Below the pieces are notes generated by a model, which ran no database searches, was not told where the DNA came from, and was given only the letters and a program-made list of their open reading frames with translations. DNA of 64,000 bases from Nocardia sputorum (GTDB lineage Bacteria > Actinomycetota > Actinomycetes > Mycobacteriales > Mycobacteriaceae), in contig NZ_AP026978.1 in the NCBI RefSeq assembly GCF_027924405.1, positions 6,696,001 to 6,760,000 of the forward strand, written 5' to 3'. Positions 34,575 through 42,790 of this stretch are shown in pieces (the stretch's first letter is position 1; every line of letters starts with the position of its first letter). The position numbers and the translations under genes were made by a program.

Positions 34575-35694
34575 TGCTCATCCGTTCCCATAGTCGGACG
34601 TATCCGTTGTGCACGCGCAACGCGGCGCGGCGGGCGGCAGGAGGCATATCGCTGGTGACGACGGCGCGCCAGCGGGTCGCGCGGGCGAGCGCGTCGTCGG
34701 CGTCGGCGGGCGCCGGGGCGGCATAGCCCGCGGCGAGGTGGGCCACCTCGGGCCCCGCGAGGCCCGCGCAGAGACCGAGCCAGACGGCGTCGTCGCCGTA
34801 GAGGTAGGACTCCAGCAGGTCGCGCGCGCGGCCGCCCTCCTCCGGGACCGCGCGAGCGGCCAGCCGGGCCAGCTCGTCGAGCAGTTCACCGCCGCGCAGT
34901 GCGGCCACCTGCTCGTAGCGGCGGTGCAACAACTGGTGCAGCGCATCGATGCCGCTGGCCGCGTGCAGGACCTGCAACAGCTCCTGCGGAGCGAGGTCCG
35001 GATCGTGGCGCAGGGCGGTGCACGCGCAGGCCACGCCGTAGAGGTCCCAGCGCCGCAGCAGCTGTGCACGCTCGGCGGCGTCCGGTCCCGGCGCGAGGAA
35101 CAGGTCCGGCGCGAGGATCAGCGCGGGGTCGGCGTCCGTGGCGAGCTTGCGAAGCAGTTCCAGATCCGCGCCGGTCAGCGCGCCCGCCCTGGTGCGCATG
35201 GCCAGCGACGCGACCACCGGAACCACCGGGATCCGCAGCTCCCTGCCGTACTGCTGGGCCGCGGCCACCGCGTCGCCCCAGCGGGAGCCGATCGCGTCGG
35301 CCTTGTTCAGCACCGCGATCGCGCGCTGCGGCGGCAGCGTGGCCAGCACCCTGCGGTCGGCGGGCGTCGGCGCGGCCGACAACACGTACACGACGATGTC
35401 GGCGTCGAGTTCGGGGTCGGGCGCTCCGGGCCGGTCCACCGGATCGGTCTCCACCGCCGACATGAGCGCGAGCGCGTGCAGCACCGTGCTGCGGCCCGCG
35501 TGCGCGCGCCCGGTCACCTGGATGCGCGGCGGTTTGCGCCAAGCGCTGACGGCGGCGGCCGCGGCGTACCCGATCTGCGGGTCCCGCCCCGTGCCGAAGC
35601 GCAGCTCGGCGAGCAGCTTGTCGAGCTGATCGTGGGCGGACGTGGGAACGCCGCGCTCCCGCACCGGCCCGTCGGAATCAGTGGCTGTCGGCAT
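34561..35694 (-). CDS. GTPase-like protein with degenerate P-loop, Rv0209-positioned
   Basis: A 377-residue protein paired with the next gene. Its N-terminal half looks like a small GTPase domain: G1-like RIQVTGRAHAGRSTVLHAL, with Arg in place of the P-loop Lys; G3-like strand DADIVVYVLSAAPTPADRR; and a good G4 in AIAVLNKADAIG. The C-terminal half is helical (LLQVLHAASGIDALHQLLH, GELLDELARLAARA). The lengths and places of the pair match what I recall of Rv0209/Rv0210 beside pckA. The ATG at 35694 follows a GGGGGG stretch. GTP binding is plausible, hydrolysis doubtful. A partner role with the membrane-bound neighbour is likely because the frames overlap by 14 bp. Confidence 0.62.
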   Translation of the reverse strand: MPTATDSDGPVRERGVPTSAHDQLDKLLAELRFGTGRDPQIGYAAAAAVSAWRKPPRIQVTGRAHAGRSTVLHALALMSAVETDPVDRPGAPDPELDADIVVYVLSAAPTPADRRVLATLPPQRAIAVLNKADAIGSRWGDAVAAAQQYGRELRIPVVPVVASLAMRTRAGALTGADLELLRKLATDADPALILAPDLFLAPGPDAAERAQLLRRWDLYGVACACTALRHDPDLAPQELLQVLHAASGIDALHQLLHRRYEQVAALRGGELLDELARLAARAVPEEGGRARDLLESYLYGDDAVWLGLCAGLAGPEVAHLAAGYAAPAPADADDALARATRWRAVVTSDMPPAARRAALRVHNGYVRLWERMSSAGL

Positions 35695-35757
35695 GCTGCC
35701 CCCCTTTTACGGTGCGCAATTCTGTCAGAAGTCCGCTCCCTGGACCGGCTCGACCGC

Positions 35758-36540
35758 TCAGCTGCCGCTGAAGTACTTGTTCGCGGTGCGCACGGCCCAG
35801 TTCGGCGCGTATTTCGCCACCGTCGCCAGCACCTTCGCCTGCGCGCCGATCTCGTAGTGCACCTTCGGCAGCCGCGCGCGCTTGCGGGTGGCCTCCCAGA
35901 TCCCGGCGGCGACGTCGTCGGCGGTCAGCCGCACACCCAGCGACTTCGTCGTCCCGGTCGTCACCCCGTCCACCATGGCGGTGGCCACGAACAGCGGCCA
36001 GATCGCGAGCACCCGGATGTCGTGGCGCTCCCATTCCAGGTCCAGCGCCTCGGTGAGACTCTTCACCGCCGCCTTGGTGGCGCCGTAGGTCGCGAGTTCG
36101 GCTTGGCCGTAGATCGCCGACGCCGAGCACAGGTTGACCACCTGGGCGCCCGGGGTGTCGCGCAGGTAGCGGAAGGCGCTGTGCGTTCCGGTGAGCACGC
36201 CGACCAGGTTGACCTCGACGATCGCCCGATGGGCGGCGAGTTCGATCGCGTCGAAGGGCCCGGCGCGCAGGATGCCGGCGTTGTTGACCAGGATGTCCAG
36301 CCGCCCGGCCGCGGCGTGGAACTCGGCGAGACGCTCCGCCCACTGCGTGGCGTTCGTCACATCCAGTACTCCAGTGTGAACGGCGCCACCCTTGGCTGTG
36401 ATATCACCGGAAAGCCGGGTCAGCCCGACTTCGTCGATGTCGTAAGCCCCGACCTGGTACCCCTGCGCAGCGAAAAGCAAGGCCGTGGCCCGGCCGATAC
36501 CAGCCGCAGCGCCGGTGATGAATACTGTCGGTCTGCTCAT
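35758..36540 (-). CDS. Short-chain dehydrogenase/reductase
   Basis: A classical NAD(P)-dependent SDR of 260 residues. The cofactor loop is TGAAAGIGRATA, NNAG is present (LVNNAGILRAG), and the catalytic residues are Ser in CSASAIYG and Tyr-Lys in YGATKAAVK. The acidic AYDIDE at the end of strand 2 suggests NAD preference. The substrate is unknown; mycobacterial relatives act on lipids or alcohols. The ATG at 36540 is preceded by TAGACT (36549-36554), so the mRNA is probably leaderless. It is divergent from the lipase-like gene with 151 bp between. Confidence 0.9.
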   Translation of the reverse strand: MSRPTVFITGAAAGIGRATALLFAAQGYQVGAYDIDEVGLTRLSGDITAKGGAVHTGVLDVTNATQWAERLAEFHAAAGRLDILVNNAGILRAGPFDAIELAAHRAIVEVNLVGVLTGTHSAFRYLRDTPGAQVVNLCSASAIYGQAELATYGATKAAVKSLTEALDLEWERHDIRVLAIWPLFVATAMVDGVTTGTTKSLGVRLTADDVAAGIWEATRKRARLPKVHYEIGAQAKVLATVAKYAPNWAVRTANKYFSGS

Positions 36541-36548
36541 GCCCGGGA

Positions 36549-36554
36549 AGTCTA
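36549..36554 (-). promoter_or_regulatory. -10 hexamer TAGACT, leaderless start
   Basis: On the minus strand TAGACT ends 8 nt before the ATG at 36540 of the SDR gene; no ribosome-binding site lies between. Confidence 0.5.
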
Positions 36555-36691
36555 GTGCCGGGAATGCCGTGTACTCCGGGGTTCCCAGACGCCCGCCGGT
36601 CACTTACCCTGCAGAAGTGGTCGGCACCATAACCGGTGCGCAACTTGAACTTTCGCATGCGGCAACCGACCTCGACGATGAGGAGGTTGCG

Positions 36692-38038
36692 ATGACCGCG
36701 AATGTCATCGGCGCTGTCGACCCGGAGGCGTCCTGTCCCGCGGACCGCAAGCCCTTGCTGCCCAGCACGGACCCGTTCCATCGACCGCCCAAGGGGTTCG
36801 CGGCCAAAGCGCCCGGCACCATCCTGCGCAGCAGGCAGATCGACGTAGCGCTGTTCGGAATTGTGCCGCAACAGGTCTCGGCCTGGCAGCTACTGTACCG
36901 CAGCTGCGATCTGCACGGAGCGCCGGAAGCGGCGATCACCACGGTCCTGCTGCCGGTCGACGCGGAACCCGACGAGGATCGCCCGCTGCTGGCCTTCCAG
37001 ACCGCGATGGACGCGGTCACGGAGAAGTGCTCCCCCTCCTACGCCCTGCGTTACGGCGCGCGGGCCCTCGGCTCGGTCACCCAGCTCGAATGGCTGCTGG
37101 TCGCGAACGCGCTGCGGCGCGGCTGGGCGGTGACCATCGCCGACCACGAGGGTCCGCACGGGAACTTCGGCGCCCCGCGTGAGCCCGGCTACCGCGCGCT
37201 CGACGGCATCCGCGCCGCCCTGCGCTTCGGCCCGCTGGGTCTCGGCCCGCGGACCCGCGTCGCGGTGTGGGGCTACTCCGGCGGCGGTATGGCCAGCTCC
37301 TGGACGGTCGAGATGGCGCCGACCTACGCCCCGGAGCTCGACATCGTCGGCGCGGTGCTCGGCGCCCCGGTCGGCGACCCGCGCCAGGTCTTCGACCGGC
37401 TCAACGGCACCCCCTACGCGGGCCTGCCCGCCATCGTCATCGCCGCCCTGCGCAGGCTGTATCCCGCATTGAGCTCGCTGATCGACGACCAACTCAGCCC
37501 GGAGGGCCACCGGTTCGTCGTCCGCGCGGAGAACGCGACCCCGGTGGGCGCGATCCTCGGGCTGGCCGGCAAGAAAGTGGACGACTACCTCGACCGCCCG
37601 CTCGCGGAGGTGCTCGACACCCCCGAGTTGCGGGCGATGTTCGACGACCTGCGGTTGGGCAACACGACGCCCGCCTGCCCGCTGCTGGTGGTGCAACCCA
37701 TCCACGATCAGGTCATCCACATCGAGGGCATCGACGGCCAGGTGGCGCGCTACCGCCGCGGCGGCGCCGCGGTGACCTACGTCCGCGACCGGCTCAGCGA
37801 GCACTTCTCGCTGCTGCCGCTGTCCACGCCGATCAGCCTGGACTGGCTGGCCGACCGGTTCGCCGGGCAACCGGTGAGCGACGTCGGCGACCGCACCGTC
37901 TGGTCGGTCGCGGCCTCGCCCTCGGGCGTGCGTGGCCTGCTGGAGATGGCGGTGACGGCGGCCAAGGTCGCGCTGGGCAGACCACTGCGCCAGGAACGTC
38001 CGACGGTGGCCGCAGTCGCGCCCGCGCGCGCCGCCTGA
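36692..38038 (+). CDS. Lipase of the LIP family (secretory-lipase-like)
   Basis: A 448-residue alpha/beta hydrolase. The nucleophile elbow is GYSGGG with S196, preceded by RVAVWGYS; a likely Asp lies in VQPIHDQVIH and the His in DRLSEHFSLLP. The lid-like helical insert and the VQPIHD strand are those of the fungal-type secretory lipase (LIP) family, which in Nocardia and mycobacteria is often exported. The chosen ATG at 36692, set by GAGGAGG 5 nt before, gives no clear signal peptide, so it may be intracellular or cell-associated. The substrates are probably acylglycerols or esters. It precedes trmB by 59 bp. Confidence 0.8.
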   Translation: MTANVIGAVDPEASCPADRKPLLPSTDPFHRPPKGFAAKAPGTILRSRQIDVALFGIVPQQVSAWQLLYRSCDLHGAPEAAITTVLLPVDAEPDEDRPLLAFQTAMDAVTEKCSPSYALRYGARALGSVTQLEWLLVANALRRGWAVTIADHEGPHGNFGAPREPGYRALDGIRAALRFGPLGLGPRTRVAVWGYSGGGMASSWTVEMAPTYAPELDIVGAVLGAPVGDPRQVFDRLNGTPYAGLPAIVIAALRRLYPALSSLIDDQLSPEGHRFVVRAENATPVGAILGLAGKKVDDYLDRPLAEVLDTPELRAMFDDLRLGNTTPACPLLVVQPIHDQVIHIEGIDGQVARYRRGGAAVTYVRDRLSEHFSLLPLSTPISLDWLADRFAGQPVSDVGDRTVWSVAASPSGVRGLLEMAVTAAKVALGRPLRQERPTVAAVAPARAA

Positions 38039-38097
38039 CCTCCTGCTCAGCGGTGCGCGCACAACCGCTTGCCGCGCTGATCGCCGGATGCTGGACA

Positions 38098-38910
38098 ATG
38101 GACGCCGTGAACGACGCCGCGAACCATACTGCCGAGTCAGTTCCGGGCCCGCCGTCCACAGCTTCGGCTCCGGCCGAGGGCGGGCCCCGGCACAAGACCG
38201 GCTCCCGCCTGTACCCACGAGTCACCAGCTTCCGGTCGCGCAGGGGCGCGCTGACCGCGACCCAGCAGCAATCCTGGGACCGGATGTGGCCGTCGATCGG
38301 CCGTGAGGTCGCCGACGAGCCACTGGACGCGGCCGCCTGGTTCGGCCGCGACGCGCCGCTGGTGATCGAGATCGGCTGCGGCACGGGCACCGCGACGGCC
38401 GCCATGGCGCAGGCCGAACCGCACCTGAACCTGATCGGCATCGAGGTCTATCAGCCCGGCCTCGCACAGCTGGTGCAGCGCATCGAGCGCGAGGCGATCG
38501 GGAACATCCGGCTGCTGCGCGGCGACGCGGTGGACGTGCTGGAAAACATGATTGCCGAAGAGTCGCTGACCGGCGTCCGGGTGTTCTTTCCCGACCCGTG
38601 GCCGAAGGCGCGCCACCACAAGCGGCGGCTGCTGCAGCCCGCGACGGTCGCACTGATCGCCAGCCGCCTGAAGCCGGGCGGCGTCCTGCACGTCGCCACC
38701 GACCACGCAGGCTACGCCGAGCACATCCATGCGGTCGGCATGGCGGAGCCCCTGCTCAGGGGATTGAACGAGGCCACGGGCGGCGTCAGCGCGGAACATC
38801 GCGCCACCGCGCCGATCGGGTTCGAGCGCCCCGTCACGAAATTCGAAGGCAAGGCACATCGCGCCGGTAGCGCCATCACCGAGCTCATATGGGGGAAGAT
38901 CGACCGATGA
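38098..38910 (+). CDS. trmB: tRNA (guanine-N7-)-methyltransferase
   Basis: Methylates N7 of G46 in the variable loop of many tRNAs using S-adenosylmethionine. It has 270 residues, with a disordered N-terminal extension to about residue 50. The core has motif I (VIEIGCGTGTATAAMA), the EVYQPGLAQLV helix, GDAVDVLE, and the family signature FFPDPWPKARHHKRR, then GGVLHVATDH. It matches Rv0208c. The ATG at 38098 is used; GTG 38107 is an alternative. The stop overlaps the next start by 4 bp (ATGA), so trmB, the NYN protein and mmpL3 form a tight run. Confidence 0.95.
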   Translation: MDAVNDAANHTAESVPGPPSTASAPAEGGPRHKTGSRLYPRVTSFRSRRGALTATQQQSWDRMWPSIGREVADEPLDAAAWFGRDAPLVIEIGCGTGTATAAMAQAEPHLNLIGIEVYQPGLAQLVQRIEREAIGNIRLLRGDAVDVLENMIAEESLTGVRVFFPDPWPKARHHKRRLLQPATVALIASRLKPGGVLHVATDHAGYAEHIHAVGMAEPLLRGLNEATGGVSAEHRATAPIGFERPVTKFEGKAHRAGSAITELIWGKIDR

Positions 38911-39635
38911 GCGTCAGTGAGATGGCCCACGAAGTGGTCGATGTTGCCGGGGAGGTGCACGGAAGCGGAGCGGAAGGCCTGGGCAGCGCGGGGCCGGACG
39001 TGCGCCGCGTCCTGTTGGTGTGGGACGCCCCGAACCTCGACATGGGCCTCGGCGCCATCCTGGGCGGTCGTCCGACCGCCGCCTACCGCCCGCGGTTCGA
39101 CGCGCTCGGCCGCTGGCTGCTGGCCCGGACCGCTGAATTGTCGGTGGGCGCGGTGCATCGCGTGGAGCCCGAGGCCACCGTCTTCACCAACATCGCGCCG
39201 GGCACCGCCGACGTCGTGCGGCCCTGGGTGGAGGCGCTGCGCAACGTCGGCTACGCGGTCTTCGCCAAGCCCAAGATCGACGAGGACTCCGACGTCGACG
39301 CCGACATGCTCGCGCACATCGCCCTGCGCAGTCGCGGCGCGGGCCTGGCGGGCATCATGGTCGCCTCGGCCGACGGCCAGGCGTTCCGCGAACCGCTGGA
39401 GGAACTCGCCGCCAAAGGCGTGCCGGTTCAGGTACTCGGCTTCCGCGAGCACGCGAGTTGGGCCGTCACATCCGATACTCTCGAATTCATCGACCTCGAG
39501 GACATTCCGGGCGTGTTCCGTGAACCCCTGCCCCGGGTGAGCCTCGACTCGTTGCCCGACGAGGGTGCTTGGCTGCAGCCGTTCCGGCCGCTGTCGGCAC
39601 TGCTCACCTCTCGCCCCGCCCAAGGAGTCGCTTAG
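38907..39635 (+). CDS. NYN-domain protein (Rv0207c-like)
   Basis: A 242-residue protein with a PIN-like NYN fold. Its conserved acidic positions suit a metal-dependent ribonuclease: VLLVWDAPNLDMG at strand 1, KIDEDSDVDADMLAHI in the middle and IMVASADGQAF at strand 4. NYN proteins act on structured RNA, often tRNA. It is placed between trmB and mmpL3 with overlaps at both ends (4 bp and 1 bp), as in mycobacteria. The ATG at 38907 is fixed by that overlap. An RNase role is inferred from the fold. Confidence 0.85.
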   Translation: MSVSEMAHEVVDVAGEVHGSGAEGLGSAGPDVRRVLLVWDAPNLDMGLGAILGGRPTAAYRPRFDALGRWLLARTAELSVGAVHRVEPEATVFTNIAPGTADVVRPWVEALRNVGYAVFAKPKIDEDSDVDADMLAHIALRSRGAGLAGIMVASADGQAFREPLEELAAKGVPVQVLGFREHASWAVTSDTLEFIDLEDIPGVFREPLPRVSLDSLPDEGAWLQPFRPLSALLTSRPAQGVA

Positions 39636-42600
39636 TGTTCACACGCTGGGGCGATCTGGTATACCGGCTGCGTTTCGCCGTCATCGGCGTGGTCGTGGCC
39701 GGTCTTCTGGCTCTCGGTGGCTACGGCCTCGGGTTGGAGGACCACCTCAGCTCCAGCGGGTGGGATGACCCGACCTCGGAGTCGGCGCGCGCGGCGCGAA
39801 TCAAAGACGGAGCCTTCGAACGGGATCACAACTCCGACGTCATCGTGTTGTACACGGCGCCGGAGGGCAAGACCATCGATGATCCGGAATTCAGCGGCAA
39901 GATCGTCGAGAATCTCGCGAGTCTGCCGCGCGAGCATCCGGACGAGATCACCAAGGTCAACGGCGTCTACTGGCGCAACGACGCGAATATCCCGGTCCAG
40001 GCTTCCGTTTTCGGCTCCAAGGACAAGAAGTACGCCTTCGCGTCCATCGCCATCAAGGGCGACAACGACACCGACATGGTGCGCAACTACCGGAAGGTGA
40101 AGAACGTCTTCTTCATCCCCGGGGTGGATGTGCAGGTGACAGGTCTGCAAGCGGTGGCGGGCACGCTGAACGACACCATGGCCGACGACCAGAAGCGCAT
40201 GGAGATCCTGGCCATTCCGGCGGTGGCCCTGCTGCTCTTCTTCATCTTCGGCGGTATCGTCGCCGCCGGACTGCCCTTGATCGTCGGTGGCCTCACCGTG
40301 GTCGGCGCGTGGGGCATCGTCCGCTTCATCACCGAGTTCACCGAGGTGAATTCGTTCGTCTCGCCGGTCGTCTCGATGATCGGCCTCGGCCTGGCCATCG
40401 ACTACGGCCTGTTCATCGTGAGCCGATTCCGCGAGGAACTCGCCGAGGGATACGACACCAGAGCGGCCGTCCGCAGATCGGTGATGACGGCGGGCCGCAC
40501 CGTGGTGTTCTCCGCCACGATGATCGTCGCCAGCCTCGGCGGCATGCTGCTGTTCCCGCAGGGTTTTTTGAAATCGGTCGCCTACGGCGCCATCGCGACG
40601 GTCTCGCTGGCGGCGCTGACCTCGATCACCGTCCTGCCCGCCATGCTGGCGGTGCTCGGTAAGCGCGTCGACATGCTCGGGCTCAAGCGGTTCCGCAAGA
40701 CGAAGACCGCCGACGAAGTGGAAAGCGGCTTCTGGGGCCAGTCCACCCGCTGGGTGATGAAGCATCCGCTCAAGATCGCGATTCCGCTGTGCATCGTTCT
40801 GCTGCTGCTGATCATCCCGGTCAAGAACCTCAGTTTCGGCGGCATCAACGAGCGGTATCTGCCGCCGGACAATCCGACTCGTCTGGCGCAGAAGGAATTC
40901 GACAAGGTCTTTCCGCTGCGCAAATCGGACCCGATCGAACTGGTTTTCGTGGTCGATGATCCGAGCCTCGCCCCCCAGGTGGGCAAGGTGGTCAAAGAGG
41001 CGAGCAAAGCTCCCGGCCTAGCGGGCGAATTCGCCTATCCCCCGAGCACGGCCCCTAAAGACAAGACCATCTACAACACCTCCGTCACGTTGATCAATTC
41101 GGAGGACGCCGAACCGACCATCGATTACCTCCGTTCGCTGGAATTACCCGACGGCGTCACCATGCTCGTCGGCGGTCAGCCGACCATCCAGAAGGACAGC
41201 ATCGACGCGCTGCTGGCCCGGATGCCCCTGATGATCGCGCTCGTCTTGTTCGTGACGACGCTGCTGATGTTCCTGACCTTCGGCTCGCTGGTGCTGCCGA
41301 TCAAGGCCGCGCTGATGAGCGCCCTCGGTCTCGGGTCCACGCTCGGCATCCTCACCTGGATCTTCATCGATGGCCACGGGGCCGGGCTGTTGAATTTCAC
41401 CCCGCAGCCGATCATGTCGCCGGTCTTGGTGCTGATCATCGCGATCATCTACGGTCTGTCGACCGACTACGAAGTCTTCCTGATGTCGCGCATGGTGGAG
41501 GCGCGCGCCCAGGGCGCGAGCACCACCGAGGCCGTCCGGATCGGTACCGCGCAGACCGGCCGGATCATCACCGCCGCGGCGCTGATCCTGCTCGTCGTCA
41601 CCGGAGCGTTCGCCTTCTCCGACCTGGTGATGATGCAGTACATCGCCTACGGCATGATCGCGGCGCTGTTCATCGACGCCACCGTGCTGCGCATGCTGCT
41701 CGTCCCGGCCACCATGAAACTCCTCGGCGACGACTGCTGGTGGGCCCCGGCCTGGATGAAGAAGGTGCAGGAGAAGGTCGGGCTCGGCGAGCCGATCCTC
41801 GACGACGAGCGGGTCGGCGGGAGCGATGTCGTCGACCTGGTCAAGACCACGCCGATCACCGATCCGGTGACCATGCAGATCCCCGCGGTCGCCGACGCCA
41901 ACAAGGTGCCGCGCAGGCGCAAGCCGCGCACGGTCGCCGAGATCGAGGCCGAAGCGCCGACCAGGCGGCTGGACCGGGTCCCGCCGTCAGCCGCACCGCA
42001 GGCGACGCCCGCGCCGCCGCCGCTCGATCCGGGTAGGCAGCGACCGGAACCGCCGCGTAATCCCACGCCCCCACAGGGTGAACCGATTCGCCCGCGGCGG
42101 ATCTCGCAGGTACCGAATGATCCTCGCTCGGCACCCGACCAGGCGGAGCAGCGGCCGCCGGCACCGCCCGCGAACCCGGGACCGCGACCGGCGCCGCCCA
42201 CCGGCCTGTCCCAGGACCCGAACGCGCCGTATGCCGGTGTGCCGTCGGTGATCCTTCCCGAGCCGAGCCCCCGGCCCGCCGTCTCGCCGATCACCCCGCC
42301 CGCTCCGCGCCCGACCCGGGCACCGGAACCCCGCCCGCTCTCCGGCATCACGCAGGACCCGACCGTCGACCTCGCACCGCAGCCCCATTCGGCGCGGCAC
42401 CTGCCGCCCGAGGCTCCGGCCGCGTCCGAAGGCCCCGCGCACCGCGCGCCCGAGCCCGAGGCGCCCGCGGAGCCGTACAACGGCCCGGACACCACCAACC
42501 GCAGCAGCATCGAGAGCTGGATGGCCGAACTGCGTTCCTCCCGCCGCCACATCGGCAGGGTCCCCGAGGAGGGCAGGCACCACGGCGGCGACGGCCGCAC

Positions 42601-42643
42601 GGTGAGCGTCAACGAACTGCTGCGCCGCCGCGAACGCGAATGA
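39635..42643 (+). CDS. mmpL3: Trehalose monomycolate flippase/exporter MmpL3
   Basis: An essential RND transporter that carries trehalose monomycolate across the inner membrane, powered by protons. The 1002-residue protein has twelve expected helices and two periplasmic loops (about 35-180 and 410-545). The proton-relay pairs are D256-Y257 (LAIDYGLF) and D611-Y612 (STDYEVFL), matching the known mycobacterial pair positions. The last 270 residues form a Pro-rich cytoplasmic tail ending in a basic segment (VSVNELLRRRERE). The start is GTG 39635 with AAGGAG upstream, overlapping the NYN stop by one base. It matches Rv0206c, and an intrinsic terminator follows. Confidence 0.95.
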   Translation: MFTRWGDLVYRLRFAVIGVVVAGLLALGGYGLGLEDHLSSSGWDDPTSESARAARIKDGAFERDHNSDVIVLYTAPEGKTIDDPEFSGKIVENLASLPREHPDEITKVNGVYWRNDANIPVQASVFGSKDKKYAFASIAIKGDNDTDMVRNYRKVKNVFFIPGVDVQVTGLQAVAGTLNDTMADDQKRMEILAIPAVALLLFFIFGGIVAAGLPLIVGGLTVVGAWGIVRFITEFTEVNSFVSPVVSMIGLGLAIDYGLFIVSRFREELAEGYDTRAAVRRSVMTAGRTVVFSATMIVASLGGMLLFPQGFLKSVAYGAIATVSLAALTSITVLPAMLAVLGKRVDMLGLKRFRKTKTADEVESGFWGQSTRWVMKHPLKIAIPLCIVLLLLIIPVKNLSFGGINERYLPPDNPTRLAQKEFDKVFPLRKSDPIELVFVVDDPSLAPQVGKVVKEASKAPGLAGEFAYPPSTAPKDKTIYNTSVTLINSEDAEPTIDYLRSLELPDGVTMLVGGQPTIQKDSIDALLARMPLMIALVLFVTTLLMFLTFGSLVLPIKAALMSALGLGSTLGILTWIFIDGHGAGLLNFTPQPIMSPVLVLIIAIIYGLSTDYEVFLMSRMVEARAQGASTTEAVRIGTAQTGRIITAAALILLVVTGAFAFSDLVMMQYIAYGMIAALFIDATVLRMLLVPATMKLLGDDCWWAPAWMKKVQEKVGLGEPILDDERVGGSDVVDLVKTTPITDPVTMQIPAVADANKVPRRRKPRTVAEIEAEAPTRRLDRVPPSAAPQATPAPPPLDPGRQRPEPPRNPTPPQGEPIRPRRISQVPNDPRSAPDQAEQRPPAPPANPGPRPAPPTGLSQDPNAPYAGVPSVILPEPSPRPAVSPITPPAPRPTRAPEPRPLSGITQDPTVDLAPQPHSARHLPPEAPAASEGPAHRAPEPEAPAEPYNGPDTTNRSSIESWMAELRSSRRHIGRVPEEGRHHGGDGRTVSVNELLRRRERE

Positions 42644-42667
42644 GCCGTGGTCGTTGACAGACAGAAG

Positions 42668-42702
42668 AGCCGCTGCGCCCGTCGGGCACAGCGGCTTTCT
42701 TT
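42668..42702 (+). terminator. Intrinsic terminator after mmpL3
   Basis: An 8-bp outer stem (AGCCGCTG/CAGCGGCT), then a mismatch and a 4-bp inner stem with a GTC loop, followed by TTCTTTC. It lies 24 bp past the mmpL3 stop and before the convergent DUF2339 gene. Confidence 0.8.
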
Positions 42703-42790
42703 CTGCTCAGGACGCGCTGTTGTAGTACCGCCGACCAGGTCTGCGAAAGCAAGCGCGATCGCCCCGCCACCTCCGGCGGATGAGTCCAGC

